The notes under the pieces were generated by a model, which ran no database searches, had not been told where the DNA came from, and saw nothing but the letters and a program-made list of their open reading frames with translations. Shown one piece after another: positions 1-12,900 of a stretch of DNA of 64,000 nt. Source of the stretch: CBDAUN01 sp965214615 (GTDB taxonomy: Bacteria; Pseudomonadota; Gammaproteobacteria; Arenicellales; JAJDZL01). The position numbers were made by a program, and so were the translations under genes. Every line of letters starts with the position of its first letter. The stretch's first letter is position 1. The DNA is taken from assembly GCA_965214615.1 (NCBI GenBank), contig OZ243952.1:2542001-2606000 (forward strand), read 5' to 3'.

Positions 1-921
1 GCCGGTCAGCGCAACCGTGAACGGATTGTCGTCGTCGAACACCGTCAGCGTCGCCTCATTGGCGCCGGCGGCCGCGGCAACCGCCTCGTTGACATTCGTC
101 CCAAGCGCCGGATCGGCTAGGTTGCCCAGGGCGACCGTGAACACATCGTCGCCGGTATCGCCGTCGTCCACGGCCGTCGCCGCGATCACCACCTCGGCCA
201 CCTGCACGGTGCCCGCGCCGCCGGTGAAAAGCACCTTCGGCGACGCCGTCGCCGCATCGCGCAGCGTCACCCCTGTGCCGGTCGCCGTCACCGCAATGTG
301 CGCCTGCGCCGCGCCCGGAAGCGCCACGCCGCTGGTCGAGGCGAACGCCAGCGGAACCTCGACCATCTCGCCCGCCGCAAGAGCGCGCTCCAGCGTCACC
401 GTGACAGACGCCGTGTCACCGGGCAGTTGTTCGACCAGACTCAAATCGCTGCCGCCTGACAGCGACACCTCGAGCGCATCCTGACTGTCTGCCACCGTCA
501 GTCTCACCGAAGGGCTTCGTCCGGCCGCTGTCAGACCGCCCGACACCGTCGTCCCGAGCGCCGCCGCGGTCAGGTCGCCGAGCCCGACCGTGAACGAATC
601 GTCGGTCAGATTGGCATCGCCATGGCCCGTGGCGGCCATCTCGACGATCGCGATCTGCTCGACACCCGCGCCGCCGGTAAAACGCACCTTCGGAACCGCC
701 GTCGCCGCATCGCGCAGCGTCACCCCTGTGCCGCTTGCCGTCACCGCGATGTGCGGCTGCACCGCGCCCGGAAGCGCCACCCCGTCGTCCGATGCAAATG
801 CCAGCGGCACCTCCGCCACCTCGCCGGCCGCCAGATCGCGCCCGAGCGCCACCGTCACCTGCGCGGTGTCGCCCGGCGTCTGCTCGCGCAGACTCAGATC
901 CGTGCCGGGCGTCAGCGACAC
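1..921 (-). repeat. Two Q modules and the start of a third (System 2, copy 1)
   Basis: Q1a 469-921 (VSLTPGTDLSLREQTPGD) and Q1b 16-468 (VSLSGGSDLSLVEQLPGD). The next module begins VALTG at 1-15 and continues past the window. Order and spacing match copy 2 at 8,257-9,180, so the protein continues C-terminally beyond the left edge. Confidence 0.85.
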
Positions 922-3900
922 CTCGGTCGCAATGTTGTCGACCACTGCAACGCGCGCCGACGCTCCGCCGTAGCGACCGGCAAGCGTCGCGGTCACCGCG
1001 CCGTCCGGTCGGTCCCGCACGAAGGTCTCGGTGTCCGCGCTGATTCGCGCACTGCCCCCGGCCGGCACAATGACCCTGCGGGTGAGGAACTGACCGGCCG
1101 CAACCGCGCCGCCGAGCGTCACCTCGACCGCCACGGCGCCGCCGAGCGCGTTGGCCGCGCTCAGCGCAAATGCGGCCGCTTCGCCCCCGGTCACGCTCGC
1201 CGACACCGGCACGACAGTGAAATTCGCCCCGCCGATGCGCGCCGGCGCCGCTTCGACCGTCACCCCTATCAGGGCGACGCGCGTACCGTTGTAGTTCGTG
1301 TCCGTCGAGGACACCTCGTGGCGAATCGTCGCGCGCCCGGGCGACAGCCCCGACACCTCGATCGCCTTTTCCGTGTTCCATTCGTTCGGCCGGAATGTGA
1401 CCGCCGCGCCGGCCCGGAGCACCGCGCCGCTGTCAGTCACCCGCGGCGTGACAGTCACCTCATCGTCCGGGCGGCTCTTCAGCTTCACCTCGTACTCGGC
1501 CGTGCCGCCTTCGGACACCTTCAGCGCGCGGGTCGATGCAGTCACCCCGTGCCCGGCATCGCGCAGGGAAACTGTCACATCCGGCACGCTTGAAACGCCC
1601 GTGTAGCCGCTCACCGCATGGGTGATGGTGACGTTATTGCCATCGATATCCGCGTCCGGCAGAGCGGTGACACGGACCTCCTGCATCTTGCTCCAAATCG
1701 TATCGCCGCTCGAAGTGAAGGTCAGCTGCGCCGGTTCGACCCCCACCCTGGCGGCATCGCCGGAGGTGATGTCCACCGTCACCGCCTGGCCCGGGTCGCT
1801 TAAAAGCCACACGTAGTAGCGCCCCGCGCCGTTTTCCTTCACCTCTACGTAGGTCGGGACGACCTTCACCCCGGGCTGTGCGGCGACCACCGCCTTGTCA
1901 CGCACCAGGATGAGCGCCGGGGCGCCCCCGGCGACCGTGCCCGAAGTCCCCGTACCCGTCGCACGGTCCAGATTGCTGACGGGCGCGCCCATCCACAGCG
2001 TGAGCGCTTCGCGGCCCTCTGCAACGCCGTCCTCGCGCGCCTCAAATTCCAGCGCGGCGACCGTGACCGCGGCATCGTCGGATCCGGTGAACACCACCGC
2101 AGGCTGCGCGGCGCTGTACGGCGCCGTCGTGTTCAGCGATACGCCGCTGTTGGCAGCGCCCGAATCAAGCGCAAGCGCGTAGTCGCCGGCGACCACGCCG
2201 GTGCCGGCCACCGTCAGCGGAACCGTCACCGTCTCGCCGGACCCAAGCCCGCGGCCCAGGGTCACCGTCACACCCGTGCCGTCGCCCTCGACCAGATCGT
2301 CCCCGCCGTCCAGCGCGAAAGTCACCTGCGTCGGATTCGCGTCGATGACCGTCACCTCCGCCTCATCGCCCTTTGCGAGCCCGGCGGGAAAGCCGCTGCC
2401 AAAGCCGATCGTCAGCTCCTTATCGGACTCATCGGAATCGTCAGGCCGCGCAAACAGCGTGAAGGTCTGCGCATAGCCGGGCGCCCGGAACACGAACTGC
2501 GCCGGCAACCCGAGCGGAAAGTCGTCCGAATCCACGCCCGACACCGACAGCAGATCCTTCGTATCGACAACCACCCGCTGCGTCGCGCCTGTCAGGCTCA
2601 GCCTAAGTTCGATCGATTCGCCTTCGGCAATCGTATCGTCGGACACCGAAAGGTTCAGCACCGGCGCGACCGGCGCCACTGCCGCCGTCACCGTCACCGC
2701 AACCGGATCGATCGAAAGATCCGTGCCGTAGCCGCCGCCGGCCGCGTAGGTCACCGCATGGGACACATTCACCGGGCCGCCGGCTGCGTCTCCCGAAAGC
2801 GCCACCGTCTGCGCCTCGCTCCAGTTGTCGGCATCGAAGACCGCCCACTTGGCACGGGTGCCGGCAATCGAGACGATCTCGACCACCTCCTCGTCGGCGC
2901 TCGTCGGCGTCACCGCAACCGTGCCGAGCGGCCGGCTTGTCAGACGCAGCGTGTATTCGGTCTGGACGCCGACTTCGACCGAGGCCGACGCCACGCCGAC
3001 TGCGACCCCGGCGGTGTCGTCGTCGGTGATCGCAAAACTCACCGAACCCGAGCCCGTCGCGCCTTCGATCGGATCCCCGAGCTCCACCGTCACCGTCTCC
3101 GAGACCCCCTCGTCAACCTCGTCGGCAACCGTCTCGATCAAAAACGACGCGCTTTGCGCATTGCCCGCGCCTCCGGCGAACGTCACCGACGCCTCCCCGG
3201 ACGCCAGATTCGCGAAGGTCACCCCGTTCGCAGTCCCGCCCTGTGCGACGAAGGCGCTGACCGCGTAGTCGACGCCGTGATCCGCATCGCCGCCGAACTC
3301 GACAGGCACCCTGATGCTCTCGCCGTCGCCCAGCGCGCGACTCAGCTCCACCGTCGCCACCTTGGCGCTGCCGTCCTCGGCAAGATCGCCCGGCGGGGCC
3401 GACAGGGTCACCGCAACATCGCCCGCTGCGCCGACCGTCACCGCAACCGGGGCAATGTCCATGGCGACCGGATACGCCGTCGTGGCTCCCGTCACGGCGT
3501 GGCTGATCGTCGCCGAACCGACCCCCCTGCCGGTCACCGTCACCGTCTGCGGATTCCTCCAGTTGCTGTCGTTGAACCTCACAGGGCTGCCGACCTGCGC
3601 CTTTGCAGTGTCGCTCGAGGTCGGCGTGACCGTCACCGTACCGCCGGGCGCGCTGTTGAGCACGATCGAGTACTCGGCCGTGTCGTTATTCGCATGCACC
3701 GACAGGGCGGACTCCGACACCGTCACCCCGTGTCCCGCGTCGGTGACGGTCACCGACACGTCGCCGATCGAAATCCCATGATAGGGGTTGCCGGAGTCCG
3801 TAGACACCGTCGCATCATGGGAAACGGCCACCGTCTCGCCCATCGCATCGGCGTCGTTGACCGCGCGCACCGTCACCGTCTGCGGATCGTCCCAGGTGCC

Positions 3901-6900
3901 CGAACCGCCGTGGGTGAACGTCAGCGAACCCTGATCGCCCGCTGCGTTCGCATCGGCGTCCACCAGGACCGCCGTAGTGTCGGCCGAGGTCACCGTCACC
4001 TCCACGTCGGCCCCCGGATCGGTTCCGAGCACCAGGGTATAGGTCCTCTCGGCGTCGGTGGCGTGCAACTCGGTCAGCGCAAGACTCGCCGTCGAGACCG
4101 AAACCCTGTCGGGATCCACGATGCCGAACCCGGCCAGACTGTCGGTTTCGCTCGTACCGCCGTCAAGTCCCGTAGCCGCGAGCGTGCCCAAATCGATATC
4201 GACGGTCTCCGCTGTGCTTTCGACGACGCTGTCGACCGCCGCCGTCAGAGTGATGGCGGCCACGGTCGCGGTCGCACCGCCGAGCGCACCGGTGAATGTC
4301 ACCGTTGCGGTTCCGCCGCTGTTCAGATTGGCGTAGGCGACTCCGTGCGCGGCGGTGCCCGTCAGCGTGTAGTCGGTGCCGCGGGTCGCCGTGCCGGAGA
4401 AGCTCAGCGGCACCTCCAGACTCTCGCCTGCAACCAGCCCGCGGCCCAACGTCACGGTCAGATCCTTGCCCGAACCCTCGTCCAGGTCGCCCGCCGCTCC
4501 CGCAAGCGTCACCGTCGTCGGATCGTCATCGGTGATCGTGATGCCGGTGTCGGCAAACGTCACACCCGTCAGCGTGCCCTTGAAGCTGATCGTCTCCGCC
4601 GGCTCGTCAAGCGTGTCATCGGTCGGCATCAGCGTAAACTCCACATGGCCGCTCGTCCGACCGGCAGTGATCGGGATCGTCTGGTCGGCAATATCCTCGT
4701 AGTCCGTTCCCTCGGTGGCGCTGTCGCCCGAATTGCCGACCGTTACAGTCACCGATTGGTCCGTAGTGAATTGCTTCGCTCCGTCAATCGTCGCCGTCAC
4801 CCGAACCATCTTGGCCCCGCCGTCCTCGGCCACCGATCCCTGGACGCCGTTGGCCGCCGTATCGGCATCCACGGTCAGCGTCATCGCCGCCGGAGCCGAC
4901 CTGTCCCTGTCGACGACGATGAACAGCGCGCTGTTATGTCCCGAATCGGCCACGATGCCGCCGCCGACATTGGTCAGCGCGGCCGAACCCAGCGACCGGA
5001 AGCTCACCGTGACCTTCGCATCCGCTTTGTCATTGGGGCTGCGCTCGGCTCTTGCGGTCAGTTTCAGCGTGGCGGTTCGCGGCGTCCCGGCGCCGCCCTT
5101 GAACTCGACCGCATAGTTGGCCGAGTTTGGCGGCGTGCGCTGGCCCGCCAGTTTCGAACTGCTCGGACCGAAAAGACGCACACCCAATCCCAGTTCATGT
5201 GTGTCGGAATCAAGCGCGGCAATGTCCGCTCCAGCCGCGTGCACCACCACGTCGCGGCGGTTCAGCGGACCGGACAGAAAGTCTCTCGCCCTAGTCGCAA
5301 AGCGCAGCGGCACCGTCACCTTCTCGCCTTCGCCCAGCGCCCGCGACAGCGTCACCGTCAGCTCGCCCGTTTTCGCCGCATTGCCCTCGATCATCGAACC
5401 TGAGCCGCGGACCGATACCATGGTCGCTTCGGTGTCCTCCACCTCAATGGTGCTTGCGCTTTCGTCCGTCACCATGTAACCCGTACCATCAGCCGGCGTT
5501 ACCGTCAATTCTCCATCGGGCGTATCCCCAGCGACCTTGTGGGTTTGCACCTGGATCTGCGCGCTGCCGCCGGGCTGCACCACGACCGTGCCCGATGTGT
5601 CTGTCACATACCCGCCTGTACCAGTCACCCCGTAGGAAACCGTCACCGGTGCCAGAGCTGCTTCGAGCAGCCGTACCGTAAACGTAGCGACTTGTCCCTC
5701 AGTCACCTTGGTCTTCGCCGCTTCAATGCTTACCGCAGGGGTTTCATCGTCGATCAGGCTGATGCCCGCATCGGCGAATGTCACACCGGTCAGTGTGCCT
5801 TTCACGCTGATCGTCTCGGTCGCTTCATTGAGTGCATCGTCCGTCGGTGTTAGTGTGAATTCCACAAAACCGCTCACCGCGCCCGCCTTGATGGTGATCG
5901 TTTGATCTGCAACATCGGCATAGTCGGTTGTTTCCGTCGCCGAATCGGCAGCCTGGCCAATCTCTACGTTCACCTGCTGATCCGAGTCAAACCGAGTCCT
6001 GCCCGTGATCGTCGCCGTCACCCGAACTGTCCTCGCACCGCTGTCTTCGGAAATACCGCTTTGAACACCGCTGGCGGCTGTATCGGCATCCACGGCAAGG
6101 GCGATGGCCGATGGCGCCTCATCATCATCCTGGATTGTGATGACGGCGTCGGTGAAGGTTACGCCGCCCAACTCGCCCTTGATACTGATAGACTCAGCGC
6201 CTTCGTTCAGCACATCGTCGTGCGGCTGCAATGTGAAATCGACAAAGCCGCTTGCGGCACCGGCGCTGATCGTAAAAAACTTGTCCGATACGTTTGTATA
6301 GTCAGTCCCTTTTGCCGCACTATCTTGCGCATTGCCGACTGTCACCTTCAACTGTTGATCAGAATCGAATGTGCCTGCGCCATCAATTGCGGCTGTCACG
6401 CGAACTGTCTTTGGACCGCCGTTTTCGGCAACGGTTTGCGTATCCGTCTCAAGCGTTATGGCCAAGGGCGAACCGTCATTGTCGACAACCGGCATCGTCG
6501 CTGCTGCATCCTCGGCGCTGATTGTGTAACCGGCACCTCCCTTCAGACTCACTTGGATCGCCCCCGGATCTTCCGGCGTGTTGTCATCGTGGGTTTCGAC
6601 CGCATAGGTCGCCTGGGTCTGCCCTGCGCCCAGGGTGACCTGCTTGGTGCCGGTCTGTCCGGCTGCCGCGTAATCTCCCTGCTGCCCAATCATCAGCGAA
6701 ATACCCAGATCGCGCACAGGCGCAAAGTCGGCACGGACCGTGAATTCGGCATCGTTGCCTTCAACCACCCGGGCCGCCGCGGCACTGATGCCTACCGACG
6801 GCTCGGTCCCGTCGATGACGACCGTCGCGAGCACACGACCCGTATCAATGTCATAGCCGTCGCCCGGGAGCAGCGTCGCCCGCACCGAACCGTCGGTTTC

Positions 6901-9900
6901 ATGGGTCTCGATGTCGGATGTTCCGATCGACAGCGACACACTCCGGGTGCCGCCCCTGAGCACAACTTCGTACTCCCGTATCGCGGTCTGAGTCACATAA
7001 GTGCCGCTTTGCGTGACCTCGACCTTCAATTTAAGATCGTTGTCCACCGCGGCATCGGAACCCAGCGTGAACACCACGGTCTCGCCCTCGCGCACCTTGT
7101 CGGGCGCCTCGACGCCGACCGTCACCGGATCGGCATCGGTAATCCCGACCTTCGTCTTGTAGACCGTGCCGACCTTTGCGTGCCCGCCGGCCGTCAGAAC
7201 CAGGGTGAAGTGCTCGCCGATGTCATTGACGCCGTCGGCCACGGCCCGCACCGTAAAACGCTGCCGGGTCGCCCCACCCGGCTCAAACGTCAGCGTACCG
7301 CTTGCGCCGTCGTAGTCGCCAGCCCCGGCCGTGTCGCCGTCGCCGGCCGCCGCGTAGCTCAAAGTCGCAGGCACCAGCGAGGTCGTACTGCCGCCTTGCG
7401 CGACGCTTACAAGAATCGCCTCGCCCTCCGTCACACGGTGCTGCGCACTTAGAAATCCGAACTCGGGTTTGTCGGCGGCATCGTCTATGGTGCCTGTCGC
7501 ACGGTAGTGCGTGCTGTGCATCCGCCCGTGCGTGGTCGACGTCAGGCGCACCTCAAGGCGGTGGTCCGACTCGTAGACATTGTCGTCGACCGTCGGTACC
7601 GAAATCGTGCCGGACGACTGACCTTGCGCAATCGTGACCGTCCCACCGCGCGGCCCCCGGAAATCATCGGGCGCCGTCGCCCGCGAATGCGCCGGCCCGC
7701 CGGTGCCGTCCGAAACGGCGTAGCCCACCGTCACGCCGCCCTCGGGAGCCGGATTCGGCAGCGTCACCGCAAACCCGAGCACTTCGCCCTCGGCCGCCGA
7801 AGCGTCCGAGACTGCGACGAAGGCGTCGTTGTCACGCAGCGTCAGAATCACCGAGCTGCTGACACTGGAAGCCGCGACCGTTCCGGTCAACTGCGTTGCA
7901 AGATTCGAATCCGACAGATTGCCCAGTGCGACCGTGAAGGCGTCGTCGGTGGTATTGCCGTCGTCAATGCCGGTCGCACCGATGAGCACCCCGGCCACCT
8001 GCTCGGTGCCCGCACCGCCGGTAAAACGCACCTTCGGCGACGTGGTACCGGCATCGTGCAGCGTCACGCCCGTGCCGCTCGCCGAGCGCACCTCGATGTG
8101 CGCCTGCGACTGACCCGGCAGCGACAGCCCGGCCGAGGTTGAAAACGCAAGCGGAACCTCGACAATCTCGCCCGCCGCAAGATCCCGCTCCAGCGTCACG
8201 GTCAGCGTGACAGAGTCCGTCGAACTTTGCTCGAGCATCGAAACATCGGCGCCGCCGGTCAGCGCAACCGTGAACGGATTGTCGTCGTCGAACAGCGTCA
8301 GCGTCGCAAGATTGCTGCCTGCCGCCGTGGTCACCACTTCGCTTAAACTCGTTGCCAGCGTCGTATCAGCAAGATCGCCAAGTCCAACCGTGAATACATC
8401 GTCTGTCTGATCGCCGTCGTCCCGGCTGGTCGCGGCAATCTGAACCGTTGCAACCTGTTCAGTGCCTGCTCCACCGTTAAAGCGCACCTTCGGCACAGCT
8501 GTTGTCGCATCGTGCAATGAAACACCGGTTCCTGTTGCCGATACCACGGCAATATGCGGCTGCGCAGCACCTGGCAACGCTACGCCGGTGGTTGACGCGA
8601 ATGCCAGCGGAACCACCACAATCTCACCAACTGCAAGGTCACGCTCAAGTGTTACGGCAACCAATGCGATGTCGCTCGTCAACTGTTCCACCACACTTAG
8701 ATCAGTACCGCCCGTCAGTGAGACCTCAAACGCATCCTGATTATCTACCACCGTCAACCTCACTGAAGGGCTTCGTCCGGCCGTCGTCAGACCACCCGAC
8801 ACTGTCGTAGCAAGCGCAGTGTCGGCGAGATCGCCGAACCCGATCGTGAACGTATCGTTTGTCAGGTTGTTATCACGGTTTGCTGTAGCGGCAATCTGAA
8901 CCCTAGCGCTGCGTTCAGTGTCCGCACCACCGGTAAAACGCACCTTCGGGATGACAGTGTTTGCATCGTGCAGAGTCACTCCAGTACCGCTCACAGACAC
9001 CGCAGCAACGTGCGGCTGCGCTGCGCCCGGAAGCGCCACGCCGTCGTTTGATGCAAAGGCCAGCGGCACATCCACCACCTCGCCGGCCGCAAGGTCCCGC
9101 CCGAGCGTCACCGTCACCTGCGCCGTGTCGCCCGGCGTCTGCTCGCGCAGACTCAGATCCGTGCCAGGCGTCAGCGACACCTCAGTCGCAATGTTGTCGA
9201 CCACTGCAACTCTCGCACTGGCGCCGCCGTAGCGCGCCGCCAAGGTCGCCGTCACCGCGCCGTCCGGACGGTCCTGGCCGAAGGTCTCCGTGTTCACGCT
9301 GAAATCCGCACTGCCCCCGGCCGGCACAACGATCCTGCGGGTGAGGAACTGACCGGCCGCCACCGCGGCGCCGACATCGCCGATCACCACCTCGACCGCC
9401 ACGGCGCCGCCGAGTGCGTTGGCCGCGCGCACCGTAAATGCGACCGCTTCGCCCCCGACCACGCGCGCCGACACCGGCGCGACAGTGAAATCCGCCCCGC
9501 TGATGCGCGCCGGCGCCGCTTCGACCGTCACCCCGATCAGAGCAACACGCGTACCACCGTAGTCCGTGTCCGTCGAGGAGACCTCGTGGATCACCGTCGC
9601 GCGCCCGGGCGACAGCCCCGACACCTCGATCGCCTTTTCCGTGTTCCATTCGTTCGGCTGGAATGTGACCGCCGCGCCGGCCCGGAGCACCGCGCCGCTG
9701 TCGGTCACCTGCGGCGTGAGGGTCACCGCGGCTGCCGGGCGGCTCTTCAAACGCAGCCTGTACTCGGCCGTGCCGCCTTCGGACACCTTCAGCGCGCGGG
9801 TCGATGCAATCACCCCGTGCCCGGCATCGCGCAGGGAAACTGTCACATTCCGCACGCTTGAAACGCCTGTGTAGCCGCTCACCGCATGGGTGATAATGAC

Positions 9901-12900
9901 GTTATTGCCATCAATATCCGCGTCAGGCAGAGCGGTGACCCGGACCTCCTGCGTCTTGCTCCAGACGGTGTCTCCGCCCGAAGTGAAGGTCAGCTGTGCC
10001 GGTTCGACCCGTACCCTGGCGGCATCGCCGGAGGTGATGTCCACCGTCACCGCCTGGTCCGGATCGGTATTGAGCCATATGAAGTAACGTCCCGGGGCAC
10101 CATTTTCCTTCACGCTCATCTCAATTGGACCGACATTAACGCAAGGGGCGGCACGAGCACACACACTGGAGGAGCCCGGCCCGACAGGGTCGGGCTCCTT
10201 CAGCATAAAAACTATCGTGCCGCTTTTCTCGATCGTACCTGAAGCACCCGTACCCGTTTCTCGGTCCAAGTTGCTGCTTAACGTGCCCATGCCAAGTTCC
10301 AACAACTCAGTGGGCTCCGCACTATCTTCATCATCCAAAACATGCAGGTCCAGTGTCGCTTTGATCACCTCGGCATTGTCTGCACCGGCAAACACCACCG
10401 CCGGCTGAGCAGCACTGTAAGGCGCAGCCGCATCAAGCGAAACGCCACTGCTGCTGTCAGCGGTATTCAGCGTAATCGAATAGTCGGAAGCCGTTACGTT
10501 GGTTCCGCTTACCATCAGAGGAACCGTCACCATCTCATCGACATCCAGATCGCGGCCTAAGGTTACCGCCACAGTTGTCTTTTCACCTTCGGTCAGTTGA
10601 GGAATGACATTTTCACCTTCTTCTAAAAGCGATAAGGTCACCGCAGTCGGATTCTGGTCTATGACCTTTATTGTTACCTCTGTGCCCTTGTCAAGTTTCG
10701 CAGGAAAGCCGCTGCCAAAACCGATGGTCATGGTTTTGTTCTTTTCATCGACATCGTCAGCGAGAATATAAATCGGATACGATATGTATTTGTCTCCCGC
10801 TGGGAACGAGATGTAGCTCGGCAATTCCAGACGGTAACCCGAAGCGTTCACGCCCGACACTGACAGCAGATTCGAAGTGGGCACCCGCACCGGATGTGGC
10901 GCACCGGTCAGGAAAAACCCAAAATCGGCACTCTTTAGTGGATCCGATCCGAGCGACTGATCCAGTTGACCTTCAAGCCTTTGTTCCCTGTTAATCGACA
11001 GGTTAAGCACCGGCTTGGCTGGTACAGTTGCCGCTACAGAACCGATTGAAAGATCTTTACCGTAGCGGCTGTCGTTCGCATGCATTATCACATGCGTCAC
11101 AGTCGTTGTACCAGCGTCGATGCCGGTCAGCGTAATTGTCTGCGGTGTTTGCCAATTGTCTTGATCGAAAGCAACATAACGGCTGCCGCTGATGTTGCCT
11201 AGGATATTAACTACATGCGGATTACTGCTCGTTGCCCTGATCACCACTCGTTGCGCCGGTTGACTCGTCAAACGCAGCGTATAGTTCATCTCATCACCGC
11301 TATGAATCGTCACACTGCTTTCACTAACCGTCACCCCTGCTTCGTCGTCATCGACTATTTCAATTCGACTGGATCCCTTGGACTGCGGGATCACTGCACC
11401 GCTGCTGCCATATCCGCCCGAGCGATCAAGATTAGTACTGATCGACCCTAACGTCACGGTCAACTCCTCTGAAGAGCCCTCATCGACTTCGTCATCAACC
11501 GCTGCCACAGTCACGACTGCGCGTTCGCCGATATTGGAGAACACATTGTCCCCTGCAAACACTAACGCCGGCTCGGCTTCGCTGTATGGTGCTGCAATAC
11601 TAAGCGAAATACCATCGGTGGATTGTTGCGACAAACTGAATTGATAGTCTGAAGCACTAATCCCTTGTCCTGAAACCTTCAGCGGCACCAACACCCGTTC
11701 ACCGACTATCAATTCGCGAGACAACTGCACTTCAAGACCCGCTTGAGCGCCTTCGTTTATCGCGCCGTCCGGCAATATCCTTGAAATACTAACCTCTGTC
11801 GGATCATCGTCAACCACCGTAACGAGTCTTTTCACCGCGTTCAAAGAACTGTATTGTGAATCGCTCGATGTCACCGAATGTTGAATCTCAACCCGACGGA
11901 ACGAATTATTGTCGACTCGATCGTCTACCGCATGCACCGTTACTTTTTGTTTTACAGACCAGTTGATCGGGGTGAACGTCAGAGTCTTTGAGGCGCCCGG
12001 TGTGCTTGAACCCGCTGTGCTGACTCTCACCCCTGCACCAGCGCGAATTGTCACTGTCACATCGTGCGTCGGTTTAGAGTTCAATTCCACATCGTAAGAA
12101 TCATCGGTTCCGTCTTCACCAACTATGGTTGAGCTGTCACTTTCGGTTATCAAGATGGCTGCATCGGAATCCTCGATAATAAAATCCGCAATATTGTCCG
12201 TTTCCTCGACACCTCCATTCAAGCCGACGGAATTGATATTTGTAAAGCCAATCTGGAGCGTTTCAGCCGTCGTTTCAACAACTTGATCATTGGATGTCTG
12301 AAGAGTCAAGGTCGCCAAATTGGAGGTTTCGCCACTACCTGCGCCGGTGAACGTTATCGTCACTGCACCAGTTGTCAAATTCGTGTAACCGACCCCTTGT
12401 GCCGCTTTGCCGCTTAACGTATAGTCTTCACCGCGCGTCGCAGTACCACCGAAAGTCAAGGGCACTGCAAGAGACTCGCCGTCAATCAGCCCGCGGTTCA
12501 ATGTCACGGTCAGGTTCTTGCTTGAACCTTCTATGAGATTACCGGGCGCACCAGCAAGCACTACCGTCGTCGGGTCGTTATCGGTAATCATTCCAGTACT
12601 TGTGCCTGCACCCTGTGCGGTGGATACAGCAGCGTTGGTCGGCACACCGAGAGTCACCACAACGGTTTCGTCCGGCTCATCTACAGCATCACCTTTGACA
12701 GGAATATTGAGTGTCGCAGTAGACTGTTCGGCAGCGATGGAAACTGACAGTTGATTCGGGCTTTCATAGTCGCTGCCGGTCGACGCCGAACCCGACAGTT
12801 CGTAGGGCACCGTAATATCTCGCCCGCTTGTGTTCGACAGCATCAGTGTAAACGCAAGGTTTGTGGTCGCCATCGGATCGTCGCCCTCGGCAATCGCGAG

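Noticed and set aside
2758..5403. An 881-residue open frame on the plus strand
   Set aside because: It is a shadow of the minus-strand gene. Its product is rich in R, H, G and A without any domain, as expected from a frame opposite a G+C-rich, biased coding strand, and it has no clear ribosome site.
5902..7452. A 516-residue plus-strand open frame, and many 60-320-residue frames on both strands
   Set aside because: All lie out of frame or antisense to the giant gene. They recur at the same place in each repeat unit and have low-complexity products.
10171..10198. Intrinsic terminator
   Set aside because: The stem is strong, but no T run follows on either strand and the coding frame continues unchanged through it.
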